Of a DNA stretch of 10,217 nucleotides, positions 1 to 6,675 are shown piece by piece. The stretch's first letter is position 1, and each line of letters opens with the position of its first letter. Made by a program: the position numbers and the translations under genes. The notes under the pieces were generated by a model that was not told where the DNA came from, did no database searches, and saw nothing but the letters and a program-made list of their open reading frames with translations. The DNA comes from CAYTUI01 sp964441335 (GTDB taxonomy: Bacteria; Patescibacteriota; Patescibacteriia; UBA1558; 2-01-FULL-52-15): contig CAYTUI010000041.1 in assembly GCA_964441335.1 (NCBI GenBank), positions 1 through 10,217 of the forward strand, in the 5' to 3' direction.

Positions 1-21
1 TACCAACTGAGCTACGACGGC
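1..21 (-). tRNA. tRNA gene, 5' end only (cut by window edge)
   Basis: Read on the minus strand, 21 to 1 gives a 7-nt acceptor strand GCCGTCG, then TA at positions 8-9, D-stem GCTC and D-loop AGTTGGTA, the standard start of a bacterial tRNA. The anticodon, T arm and 3' end lie beyond the left edge, so the amino acid cannot be read. A GCC start is compatible with several tRNAs (threonine is one guess, not supported further). The first 12-13 bases recur three times upstream, at 101-113, 192-204 and 291-302, each time joined to a hairpin instead of the rest of a tRNA. Confidence 0.85.
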
Positions 22-303
22 ATGCGTTATAAACTTATTATGAACTCTTATTCTAACACAACTACAACTGCCTGCCCCACGAAGCTTCAGCGTAGTGGGG
101 AGCTACGACGGCATATTTTTTCAACTTATTACGAGCCCTTATTCTAACACCATCACAACTGCCTGTCCCCCGAAGCTTTAGCGTAGGGGGAAGCTACGAC
201 GGCAAAACTACTAATTAATTACGAACTCTTATTCTGACACAATCACAACTGCCTGCCCCACGAAGTCCAGCTAAGCTGGACGTAGGAGGGAGCTACGACG
301 GCG
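22..303 (-). repeat. Three tandem tRNA-head/hairpin repeats upstream of the tRNA
   Basis: Three units at a spacing of about 91, 91 and 98 bp. Read on the minus strand, each unit contains a copy of the tRNA 5' end (TGCCGTCGTAGCT, at 113-101, 204-192 and 302-291), a G+C-rich hairpin, the string GGCAGTTGT, and a conserved block TGTTAGAATAAGAGTTC (59-42; variants at 150-133 and 240-223). The hairpins differ in sequence but keep their pairing: CCCCAC/GTGGGG, then TCCCCC/GGGGGA, then a longer one with a perfect GTCCAGC/GCTGGAC stem. All share internal-loop bases TAC and TTC. TGTTAGAAT resembles an extended -10 box, so the blocks could be promoters feeding the tRNA; this is inference. Without regular direct repeats and unique spacers it is not a CRISPR. 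Confidence 0.8.
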
Positions 304-307
304 TACT

Positions 308-370
308 AACAATTTACTATTAACAATTAACAGTTAACAATTGACCATTGACCACTAAATATTAACTGTC
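308..370. repeat. 7-bp degenerate tandem repeat
   Basis: Nine consecutive 7-bp units related to AACAATT (variants TACTATT, AACAGTT, GACCATT, GACCACT, AAATATT, AACTGTC). It fills the spacer between the TPR gene's stop and the tRNA repeats. No hairpin with a T-run that would mark a terminator is visible, and nothing coding is seen in 304-390. Confidence 0.7.
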
Positions 371-390
371 AAAGGTTAAGTGCTAACTGT

Positions 391-1281
391 CTATAAGGCT
401 TCAATTTTCTCCCTCAAACTATCAATTTTTTTGTTATCGGGATTTACCTCCTTCAATCTATCAAGATACTGGGATGCTTGCTCTTTATCCCGCAGAATTA
501 TACTAATTTCCACCAAAAAGTCAAGGACTTTGGGGTTATTGGGAGCCAAAACCAGGGATTTCTTGGCTACCTCTTGGGCTTTAGTATTATCATCCATTGT
601 CCGATAAACATCCGCTAACTGCAAATAATACAGATAATTATTTTCATCCAAGGATATTGACCTTAAATATTCCTCCTCTGCTTCCTTAAGATTACCTCGA
701 GCCATGGATATTTCCGCCAGACTGTGAAAAACCTTAGGATCGTCATTATGGGTTAAACTTAGCAGATATTCCAAAGTTTCTCGGGCATGATCCAATTCCT
801 TACGACCCTGATAAATTTGTGCCAACAATAAATAAGCTTCCACGCTATGATCATTAATATTCAAAGCATCAATTAAAACATCTTCCGCCTTATTATACTG
901 TTCTTCATTTATATAGAGCCGAGCATTCTCCAGCAAATCCTCCAAAGCCTTGCTTTTTTTTACTTCCGAAGATAAATCTTTATGAACCATCTTTTGCAAA
1001 TCTCTTTCAATTTGCGACAGCCTCTCTTGCCATTTTTTTATTACACCAGCAACGCTAAAACTTCTCAAACCCAAGAAATCCAGCAACCCAACCATATTCT
1101 TAGACACGTCCCTTTTTAATTTATCCTCCAAAATTTTTTGTTTCACTTCCTCATCTTTGGCTCCGGGAATCTTAGCGACATCAACATGAACCAGTTGCGG
1201 GAATTTTCTGATTACCAAAAAAATAATAAAACCCAAGCTGGCAAAAATAATTATTACTAAAAAAATATCAAAAATATTCAT
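391..1281 (-). CDS. Membrane-anchored tetratricopeptide-repeat protein
   Basis: 296 residues. A single hydrophobic segment at about residues 4-24, followed by RK, suggests an N-terminal membrane anchor with the rest cytoplasmic. Residues 45-115 are charged and probably helical. From about 113 to 285 the protein is made of five TPR-like helix pairs of about 34 residues, at roughly 113-146, 147-181, 183-215, 217-249 and 251-283, with typical spacing of small and aromatic residues (for example YNKAEDVLIDAL, LKEAEEEYLRSI). TPR arrays are protein-binding scaffolds; no enzymatic motif is seen and the partner is unknown. The ATG follows the aldolase stop directly (TAGATG, no gap), so the two are probably translationally coupled. 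No Shine-Dalgarno sequence is evident. The family is common in Patescibacteria but its precise role is not known to me. Confidence 0.85.
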   Translation of the reverse strand: MNIFDIFLVIIIFASLGFIIFLVIRKFPQLVHVDVAKIPGAKDEEVKQKILEDKLKRDVSKNMVGLLDFLGLRSFSVAGVIKKWQERLSQIERDLQKMVHKDLSSEVKKSKALEDLLENARLYINEEQYNKAEDVLIDALNINDHSVEAYLLLAQIYQGRKELDHARETLEYLLSLTHNDDPKVFHSLAEISMARGNLKEAEEEYLRSISLDENNYLYYLQLADVYRTMDDNTKAQEVAKKSLVLAPNNPKVLDFLVEISIILRDKEQASQYLDRLKEVNPDNKKIDSLREKIEAL

Positions 1282-2154
1282 CTAAGCTTTGTTATTACTG
1301 CCGAAAATTTTAATTATTTCCTCGGCTCGACGCTGTACAGCATTTGTGGAAATTGACAACACTTGACGAGGATCTAATTTCTTCTTAAAATCAATGGTCT
1401 TGGCCGCTTTAATAAAACCTTGCGACCAAGCAATCCGCAAATCAGTATCAATATTAATAATACTGACACCGATTTTGATGGCGTTTTTAATTTCCGAAGC
1501 CTTATTGCCGGAACCGCCATGCAGTACCAGTGGCACTTTAACTGAAGAGGCGATTTGTCGCAAGCGAGCTAAATCAATTTTCTCAATTCCCTTAAAGGCG
1601 CCGTGAATTGTTCCCACGTTAACGGCTAAGGTATCAATCCCGGTTCGCTTAACAAAGTCGGCGGCTTTTTTCGGATCAGTCATCATTTGTCGATAGTCAA
1701 AACCTTTTTTTATCTGTGTCAGTCCTTCAGCGCCAAGTAAAGCTCCCAATTCTCCCTGAACCGCTACTTTATATTTCTTGGCGAATTTAACCGCTTCAGA
1801 AGTTAAACGAATATTATCTTTATACGACTTTTCCGAAGCATCCATATGAACAGAACCATATCCCAAAGTGATACAATTTTTTACCAACCGTAAATCCTTA
1901 CCATGATCCAGATGACTGACAATGGGAACAGCTTTACCAATATCCTCGGCCACCTGTTTAATAATTTTTAATATCATATCATTGCCGGCGTAGTTGATGG
2001 CCTTGTCGCTGGTCTGAACAATGACCGGCGATTTTAATTTAACGGCCGCCCGAATAACCGCTTGCGTCATCTCTAAATTAGAAACATTAAAAGCCGGAAT
2101 GGCATAATGACCGTGTCGGGCCTTAACTGCCAAATTTTTTAGATTGGACATCAT
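1282..2154 (-). CDS. fba: Class II fructose-bisphosphate aldolase
   Basis: 290 residues, the usual size for the short class II (zinc-dependent) aldolase/tagatose-bisphosphate aldolase family. It cleaves fructose 1,6-bisphosphate to dihydroxyacetone phosphate and glyceraldehyde 3-phosphate in the cytoplasm. Visible motifs: HLDHG at 81-85, with catalytic Asp83 and zinc ligand His84; GSVHMDAS at 100-107, corresponding to the family's usual SVMIDGS; GELG with Glu135; VGTIHG with His184; LHGGSG with His212; and NIDTD at 234-238, the phosphate/substrate end of the barrel. The order and spacing fit the family throughout. Fructose-bisphosphate and tagatose-bisphosphate aldolases cannot be told apart by eye, but the neighbouring tpiA favours glycolysis. 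The first of two ATGs lies 6 nt from a good -10 box, so the mRNA may be leaderless. The TPR gene follows with no gap. Confidence 0.93.
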   Translation of the reverse strand: MMSNLKNLAVKARHGHYAIPAFNVSNLEMTQAVIRAAVKLKSPVIVQTSDKAINYAGNDMILKIIKQVAEDIGKAVPIVSHLDHGKDLRLVKNCITLGYGSVHMDASEKSYKDNIRLTSEAVKFAKKYKVAVQGELGALLGAEGLTQIKKGFDYRQMMTDPKKAADFVKRTGIDTLAVNVGTIHGAFKGIEKIDLARLRQIASSVKVPLVLHGGSGNKASEIKNAIKIGVSIINIDTDLRIAWSQGFIKAAKTIDFKKKLDPRQVLSISTNAVQRRAEEIIKIFGSNNKA

Positions 2155-2160
2155 TGTTTA

Positions 2161-2189
2161 ATTATACTTTTAATTTATCGAGATGCTAA
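2161..2189 (-). promoter_or_regulatory. Candidate sigma-70-type promoter of fba
   Basis: On the minus strand there is a TTAGCA -35 box (2189-2184, 4 of 6 consensus bases), a 17-bp spacer and a perfect TATAAT -10 box (2166-2161). Only 6 nt (TAAACA) separate the -10 box from the first ATG at 2154, so a start about 7 nt past the box would fall on the ATG itself. Confidence 0.65.
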
Positions 2190-2207
2190 TTACTAAATCC
2201 TAAGCTC

Positions 2208-2297
2208 CAAATTTCAAACAATCTAGAAAATATAAATACAAATTCCTAAACAGTTTGATTTTTTATATTTTGGACATTTTGATTTGTTTGAAATTTG
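2208..2297. repeat. Nested A+T-rich inverted repeat in the tpiA-fba spacer
   Basis: The outer arms CAAATTTCAAACAA (2208-2221) and TTGTTTGAAATTTG (2284-2297) are perfect 14-bp complements. Inside them, AAAATATAAA pairs imperfectly with a TTTATATTTT-like stretch near 2262-2274. A further partial copy of the arm (AATTTGAAATTT) follows near 2306-2317. The arms could fold into a long, weak stem in RNA or a cruciform in DNA. No open reading frame is present in this 197-bp spacer. Confidence 0.7.
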
Positions 2298-2351
2298 ATG
2301 ATTGTAATTTGAAATTTTTATTAATCCCCACTTATAATCATTAACTTTCAA

Positions 2352-3119
2352 CTAATCTGCCACTTCTAAAAGATCAACAAATTTCTCCGCTTTCAGGCTG
2401 GCGCCGCCGACCAAAGCGCCTTGAATGAGTTCAACATCCATAAATGGTTTTATATTCTGGGCGTCAACACTGCCACCATAAATAATTGTGGTTTGCGCTT
2501 TAACAACCTCTAACGGAAACATATCTATCAAGGTTTGACGAATAACGCTGGCCATCTTGGAAGCCTCTTGGCCATCTATAGCCTGACCGGTGCCAATCAC
2601 CCAAACAGGTTCGTAGGCAATAATAATCTTCTGACCCTCTGTCAATTCAATACCGTTTAAACCTTCCAGCACTTGCGTCATGACACAATGATTTTGACGG
2701 CGCTCTGTCCTTTCCTCGATTGTTTCGCCAACGCAAAGTATCGGGACCAAATTGCCAGCTAGTGCCGCAGAAATTTTACGATTAATCATCTCATTGGTTT
2801 CGCCCAAATATTTACGTCTTTCTGAATGACCGACTATGACATACTTACATCCAACTTCGGCTAACATCACGGGCGAAACTTCGCCGGTAAAGGCGCCGTG
2901 CTCCTGCCAAAAAACATCCTGCGCGCCCAAGGCAATGCCAGAACGGCCGAGCACTTTATTTACTTCCGCTAAGGCCTCAAAGCTGGGACATAAAATTATT
3001 TCCAACTCTTTTGACAATTTAACCTTTTTAACTTTTTTACAAATATTTTTTGCCAGCTCAATAGACTCGCCCAAAGGTAAGTTCATTTTCCAGTTGGCAA
3101 TAATATATTTTTGATCCAT
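2352..3119 (-). CDS. tpiA: Triose-phosphate isomerase
   Basis: 255 residues, the usual length. It interconverts dihydroxyacetone phosphate and glyceraldehyde 3-phosphate in the cytoplasm, the step after the aldolase encoded next door. Seen in order: N-terminal NWKMN with Asn9 and Lys11; VGHSERR with the electrophile His98; AYEPVWVIGTG with the catalytic base Glu170 and the loop-6 lid; YGGSV at 214-218; and GALVGGASL at 234-242, the phosphate-binding end. The lid has Val where Ala is commonest (PVWVIGTG), a conservative change. The ATG at 3119 is chosen because family members begin just before the (I)ANWKMN strand; a TTG at 3134 would add five residues inside the upstream gene. It starts 1 nt after the upstream stop, with no clear Shine-Dalgarno sequence, suggesting coupled translation. 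Confidence 0.95.
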   Translation of the reverse strand: MDQKYIIANWKMNLPLGESIELAKNICKKVKKVKLSKELEIILCPSFEALAEVNKVLGRSGIALGAQDVFWQEHGAFTGEVSPVMLAEVGCKYVIVGHSERRKYLGETNEMINRKISAALAGNLVPILCVGETIEERTERRQNHCVMTQVLEGLNGIELTEGQKIIIAYEPVWVIGTGQAIDGQEASKMASVIRQTLIDMFPLEVVKAQTTIIYGGSVDAQNIKPFMDVELIQGALVGGASLKAEKFVDLLEVAD

Positions 3120-3120
3120 A

Positions 3121-3576
3121 TTATAGTTGCACAAAACCTAAAGTTAAAAGCATGACTATGATGCCGGCCAGCAAAGCACCCAAATTGACATAAAGAAAAA
3201 TATGCCGCGCTTTAATACCAAACAACCAGCCAGCCAAAGCGCCTGTCCAAACTCCGGTGCCAGGCAACGGTATTGCCACAAAAATCATCAAAGCGATTGA
3301 ACCGTAGCGCTCATATTGACTACTAAACTTCCGCCTGGTCCTCTTAAATATAGCATCCAAAAGCTTAGACAGCAAAGAGCTCTTGCGACATAATTGTTCA
3401 ATCTTAGGCATAAACCAAACAATAAAAAAAGTCGGAATGCAATTACCTACCACTGCAATAACAAAAACCTCCCAGGGATTTAAATGATATTGCAAAATAC
3501 CCATGGGAATAGCCAGACGCAATTCACCAACAGGGATTAAAGACAGAAGAAAAACATTTAATTCAGGTGACATCAT
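3121..3576 (-). CDS. Small-multidrug-export-type integral membrane protein
   Basis: 151 residues, strongly hydrophobic, with about four membrane segments (roughly 5-25, 36-57, 92-115 and 125-150) and a basic loop at 60-88 (RKSSLLSKLL, KRTRRK). Two signatures recall the Pfam 'putative small multi-drug export protein' family: an N-terminal GELRLAIPMGI and a central PLPGTGVWTGALAGWLFGI. The Pfam name is historical; I know of no solid evidence for drug transport and the substrate is unknown. It is likely co-transcribed with the carboxypeptidase 6 nt upstream and with tpiA 1 nt downstream. Two ATGs occur in tandem at 3576 and 3573; the first is taken. Confidence 0.8.
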   Translation of the reverse strand: MMSPELNVFLLSLIPVGELRLAIPMGILQYHLNPWEVFVIAVVGNCIPTFFIVWFMPKIEQLCRKSSLLSKLLDAIFKRTRRKFSSQYERYGSIALMIFVAIPLPGTGVWTGALAGWLFGIKARHIFLYVNLGALLAGIIVMLLTLGFVQL

Positions 3577-3582
3577 TATATA

Positions 3583-4512
3583 TTACCACTTAAAATTTTT
3601 ACTTACCCAATAACTTAACATTTTTAAATCCTGAAATCTGTCGGCGTCTGTTTCACTGCCCAAAATGGCTGCCAATATCGTCTGGCCGTTATCCTCTACT
3701 TCAGCCACAATACAGTAGCCGGCTTTATTAATAAAACCGGTCTTGGCCGCCGCAATGTTGATAAAACTTTTGAGCAATTTATTTGTTGACTTAACAGCAT
3801 AGTCATGACCGCCGACGGATTTAAAATTATATTTATCCTGATTGGCGAAATTTCTAATGTCCGGGTATTTAAAAGCTTCAGTCGCGAGTTTTATAACCTC
3901 CTCAGCTGTAGAAACATTATCCGGTGAAAGACCCGTGGGGTCGCTAAAAGAGGTATGCTGTAATCCAAGATCCTTAGCCTTAGAATTCATAGCGGCGACA
4001 AAATCCTCCTGTGATAAACCGCTGGCCCTGGCTAAAACCATAGCCGAACTGTTATCCGAAGCTATCAGGGCAACGGCCATAATATCTCTTAATTTAATGG
4101 GGTCGCTATATAACAAATGTTGCAGACCACCGTTTGTACGATCTTGAGCCGTTAATTCAAAAGTCTGTTCCCAACCCGGATTATTCTCCAGCAGTACCAA
4201 AGCCGTCATCAATTTGGTAATACTGCCGATGGCTCGCACCTCATCTTTATTCTTCTCCCACAAAACTGCGCCGCTGGCTTTGTCTATAACCACAGCAGAC
4301 TTGGCGGTTAAATCAACGCCTAATGAATCGTTGGCAATTTTCACCGGCGCTTGAGCATTTAATTGCTTATCAATCGTCCAGGAACCCCGAGCTTGTTCTT
4401 GGACAATGGCCGGTCCGCGGGTATGCCAGGAAAAATTATAAGCATAGGCCGGCGGTTGGCTAAAAAAACTGCCGAAGCTGATGACTGTTAATAATATTTC
4501 CGCAAAATTCAT
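3583..4512 (-). CDS. D-alanyl-D-alanine carboxypeptidase (peptidase S11, low-molecular-weight PBP)
   Basis: 309 residues. This serine peptidase trims the terminal D-Ala from peptidoglycan stem peptides on the outer face of the membrane. All three penicillin-binding motifs are present: SITK at 97-100 (nucleophile Ser97, base Lys100), SDN at 152-154 and KTG at 257-259, in the S11 order and spacing. There is an N-terminal signal-like segment (hydrophobic about 5-17, possible cleavage after PAYA at 21-24), but it is odd in having an acidic residue and no Lys/Arg before the core; an in-frame TAA two codons upstream excludes a longer start. No C-terminal membrane anchor or PBP5-type beta domain is seen, so the mature protein could be soluble or only loosely held. 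The leader comes from the 33-bp repeat at 4520-4552. Confidence 0.9.
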   Translation of the reverse strand: MNFAEILLTVISFGSFFSQPPAYAYNFSWHTRGPAIVQEQARGSWTIDKQLNAQAPVKIANDSLGVDLTAKSAVVIDKASGAVLWEKNKDEVRAIGSITKLMTALVLLENNPGWEQTFELTAQDRTNGGLQHLLYSDPIKLRDIMAVALIASDNSSAMVLARASGLSQEDFVAAMNSKAKDLGLQHTSFSDPTGLSPDNVSTAEEVIKLATEAFKYPDIRNFANQDKYNFKSVGGHDYAVKSTNKLLKSFINIAAAKTGFINKAGYCIVAEVEDNGQTILAAILGSETDADRFQDLKMLSYWVSKNFKW

Positions 4513-4519
4513 GAGTTAG

Positions 4520-4552
4520 TTTGGTAGATTAGTAGATTGGTAGTTATACACG
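4520..4552 (-). repeat. 33-bp interspersed repeat, copy 1, with candidate -10 box
   Basis: Identical over 33 bp to 7749-7781. On the plus strand it is built from 8-bp steps related to TAGATTNG. On the minus strand it contains TATAAC (4548-4543), a fair -10 box, and from there to the carboxypeptidase ATG at 4512 there is no G at all. It sits between an octamer array and a gene start, as copy 2 does. A promoter/unstructured-leader role is inferred; no good -35 box is seen. Confidence 0.75.
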
Positions 4553-4555
4553 TTA

Positions 4556-4627
4556 ATTCTTCCGTTCTTACGTCCTTTAGTTCCTCCGTTCTTTAGTTCT
4601 TCCGTTCTTTAGTTCTTCCGTCCTTCT
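4556..4627. repeat. 8-bp tandem repeat array, copy 1
   Basis: Nine consecutive octamers of the form GTTCTTNN (for example GTTCTTAC, GTTCCTCC, GTTCTTTA, GTTCTTCC), in register from 4556 to 4627. The array overlaps the end of the pseudouridine synthase gene: its last codons (…GRKN) and the TAA stop at 4609-4611 are repeat sequence. It is the same repeat family as the large array at 7785-8272. Confidence 0.9.
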
Positions 4628-5298
4628 ATCTCCCTCAACGACAGCTGACGATACTTTCCCGGCGCCAGACTACCAAGTTGCAATGAGCCTTCAGCAACAC
4701 GCGTTAGGGAAATTACTTGATACTCTAATTTTTCAAACATCCGGCGCAATTGACGATTCCAGCCCTGATGAATAGTTAAGGAAACCTTGCGATTGGTGAT
4801 CAACTTATAACTATCAACTTTGGCTAAACCCTCCTCCAAACGTAAACCCTTTTTTAAAGCCTCCAGATCGCCGACACGAAGATCTTTATCAACCGTCACC
4901 AAATACTGTTTGTCAATTTCAAATTTCGGATGTGTCAGACGATAAGTCAAATCACCGTCATTGGTTAAAATAATTAAACCGCCTGAATCTTTATCTAAGC
5001 GCCCCACCGGATAGACCGCTGGCTGGGGTGGCACCAAACTGGTTACTAAGGGGGAACGTCCTCTCTGCTGACGCGAACTAAGGTAGCCGACCGGTTTATT
5101 AACCAGATAATAAACTTTATCCTCTATCTTGACTTCCCTGCCTTTAAAAAAAACCCGGTCATTCAATTCATCGATCTGTTTAGGTAAATCCGTTTGCACA
5201 GCTCCGTTAACCTGAACCAGACCGGTTTTTATCAGCTCTTCTGCCCGACGTCTGGACGCTACTCCGGCTAAGGCTAAATATTTTGCTAATCGCATCAT
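4609..5298 (-). CDS. RsuA/RluB-family rRNA pseudouridine synthase
   Basis: 229 residues. It converts a specific uridine in ribosomal RNA to pseudouridine. An N-terminal S4 RNA-binding domain (about 2-60, LAKYLALAGVASRRRAEELI) is followed by the catalytic domain with GRLDKDSGGLIILTNDG at 99-115, where Asp102 is the catalytic aspartate, and GWNRQLRRM at 179-187, the family's C-terminal motif. The S4 domain plus NRQLRRM is closest to the RluB type (23S rRNA), but RsuA or RluF type cannot be excluded by eye. GAGG (5309-5306) lies 7 nt before the first of two ATGs. The last residues are encoded by the octamer repeat. In many bacteria this gene follows scpA-scpB, as here. Confidence 0.9.
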   Translation of the reverse strand: MMRLAKYLALAGVASRRRAEELIKTGLVQVNGAVQTDLPKQIDELNDRVFFKGREVKIEDKVYYLVNKPVGYLSSRQQRGRSPLVTSLVPPQPAVYPVGRLDKDSGGLIILTNDGDLTYRLTHPKFEIDKQYLVTVDKDLRVGDLEALKKGLRLEEGLAKVDSYKLITNRKVSLTIHQGWNRQLRRMFEKLEYQVISLTRVAEGSLQLGSLAPGKYRQLSLREIEGRKN

Positions 5299-5315
5299 AT
5301 CAAATCCTCATTCCT

Positions 5316-5345
5316 TCGGCCAAAGGCCGATCGCCCCTTGGGCGA
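5316..5345. repeat. Twin perfect hairpins in the scpB-rluB-type spacer
   Basis: Two adjoining hairpins: TCGGCC-AAA-GGCCGA (5316-5330) and TCGCCC-CTT-GGGCGA (5331-5345), both with perfect 6-bp stems and 3-nt loops. Neither is followed by a T-run on either strand, so an intrinsic terminator is unlikely. They lie in the leader of the pseudouridine synthase gene. Confidence 0.75.
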
Positions 5346-5349
5346 AATT

Positions 5350-5377
5350 CCTAACACCTAATACCTAGAACCTAATT
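5350..5377. repeat. 7-bp degenerate tandem repeat
   Basis: Four 7-bp units (CCTAACA, CCTAATA, CCTAGAA, CCTAATT) in exact register, directly beside the twin hairpins and between two genes of the same operon. Confidence 0.65.
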
Positions 5378-5395
5378 AAAACACCTCACAAAAAA

Positions 5396-5962
5396 CTAAA
5401 GCTTGACCTTCTCCGCCTCATCAGCTTTTGGTTCCAACACGGCATGCAAATTTTCGTCACTGTTCAATTTCTGAAAGTCCGGCAGCTCTTCCACAGAATT
5501 AATTCCCAAGAAACGCAGAAAATCCATGGTTACACTATAAGTAGTGGTTAAGCCACCTTTTGCTTCCTGGGGCTCAACCAAACCCCTTATCATTAAATTA
5601 CGCAATATCAAACTACAATTAATACCTCTAATCTGATCCAGCTCTTCTTTGGCAATCGGCTGACGATAAGCAATAATGGTCAAAGTTTCTAAACTTGGTT
5701 TAGACAATTCGCCGCTAACCTCATCATGCAAAAATTCTTTAACCATTTTGGCGTTATCCGGATTGGTAGAAAACTGCACCCGCCCGTTATTAATCAGAAC
5801 ATGAACCCCTTGGTCTGCTTTATTATATTTGGACTTTAAACTTTCTACGGCGGCTTTAACCGACTCCTCGTCCACCTTTAAAAAATTAGCCAGTTCTTTA
5901 TATGATACCGGTTTGGCGGAGACTAATAACAAACTCTCAACCTGTGATTCTATTTTACTCAT
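5396..5962 (-). CDS. scpB: Segregation and condensation protein B
   Basis: 188 residues. ScpB is the kleisin-associated winged-helix (KITE) subunit of the bacterial SMC condensin, which compacts and helps segregate the chromosome. The protein shows two winged-helix domains; the second carries the family signature LSKPSLETLTIIAYRQPIAK (86-105) and EELDQIRGINCS (106-117), followed by LMIRGLVE. The acidic, low-complexity C-terminus (about 168-188) is typical. The ATG overlaps the scpA stop by 8 nt (ATGAGTAA), indicating translational coupling of the two partners. No smc gene is in the window. Confidence 0.95.
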   Translation of the reverse strand: MSKIESQVESLLLVSAKPVSYKELANFLKVDEESVKAAVESLKSKYNKADQGVHVLINNGRVQFSTNPDNAKMVKEFLHDEVSGELSKPSLETLTIIAYRQPIAKEELDQIRGINCSLILRNLMIRGLVEPQEAKGGLTTTYSVTMDFLRFLGINSVEELPDFQKLNSDENLHAVLEPKADEAEKVKL

Positions 5963-6662
5963 GATGATTACTGTTTAATGAAATATCAATATCGGCAAAT
6001 AATTTGTTCTGATTGACAGTCACAGTCCTTTGCTTTACCAGCTCCAACAAAGCCAAAAAGCTGACAATAGTATCTACCTTATTTTCCTTATTGTAAAAAT
6101 TACTGAACTTACTCTGAAAATTTTTCAATAGCTCGTCGCGCAACTGATTAATTCGTTCTTTAATGGACACTGCTTTAGCAATCATCATCTTGGGCAATTT
6201 TCTGACTTCTTCCAGACGGCTTAAAACATCAACAAAAGCCTGCGCTAACTGTCCAATATTAATTTTCGGCGGCGGATTAAATTCCGCAGTCAGCTTAATT
6301 TTCATCGGCTGTAAACGTACATAGGTAAATTTCTTCTTGCCGATCATTTTCTCAATCAACTTGCTGGCCTGATAATACTGCTGGTAAATTTTCAGCTGTT
6401 TCTCCAAATCGCCGGCGTCCTCTTCCTCTACTACCAGATTGGGTAATAAATATTTGGATTTAAGATAAATAAGTTTGGCCGCCACAACCAAAAAATCGGC
6501 CACCTCTTCCGGCACGATCTCTTCTATGCGGTGTATATAATCTAGAAATTCATCAGCAATCTTGGCAAGCGAGACAGTTGTAATATCCAATTCTTCTTTT
6601 TCAATCAGCTGTAACAGAAGATCCAAAGGACCTTCAAATTGTTCCAATTTAATACTATGCAT
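5955..6662 (-). CDS. scpA: Segregation and condensation protein A (kleisin)
   Basis: 235 residues. ScpA is the kleisin that bridges the SMC dimer and binds ScpB. The N-terminal signature FEGPLDLLLQLIEKEELDI (about 9-27) is diagnostic, followed by PEEVADFLVVAAKLIYLKSKYLLP (51-74). The C-terminal winged-helix segment, which docks on the SMC head, is seen at about 195-228 (VSFLALLELVKQRTVTVNQ). The middle is shorter than in Firmicutes ScpA. It starts 13 nt after the pilin-like gene's stop and overlaps scpB by 8 nt. No obvious Shine-Dalgarno sequence precedes the ATG. Confidence 0.95.
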   Translation of the reverse strand: MHSIKLEQFEGPLDLLLQLIEKEELDITTVSLAKIADEFLDYIHRIEEIVPEEVADFLVVAAKLIYLKSKYLLPNLVVEEEDAGDLEKQLKIYQQYYQASKLIEKMIGKKKFTYVRLQPMKIKLTAEFNPPPKINIGQLAQAFVDVLSRLEEVRKLPKMMIAKAVSIKERINQLRDELLKNFQSKFSNFYNKENKVDTIVSFLALLELVKQRTVTVNQNKLFADIDISLNSNHHE

Positions 6663-6675
6663 TAGCAGTTAATCT

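Noticed and set aside
22..303. CRISPR array
   Set aside because: Only three units with diverged, variable-length hairpins and similar 'spacers'; no cas genes; the repeated part is the 5' end of the adjacent tRNA.
3120..3134. TTG start adding five residues to triose-phosphate isomerase
   Set aside because: Family members start directly before the NWKMN strand; the ATG at 3119 gives the usual 255 residues, and the extension would overlap the upstream gene.
2836..4147. Plus-strand open frames opposite tpiA and the carboxypeptidase gene
   Set aside because: They lie antisense to genes with complete catalytic motifs and show no recognisable protein features.
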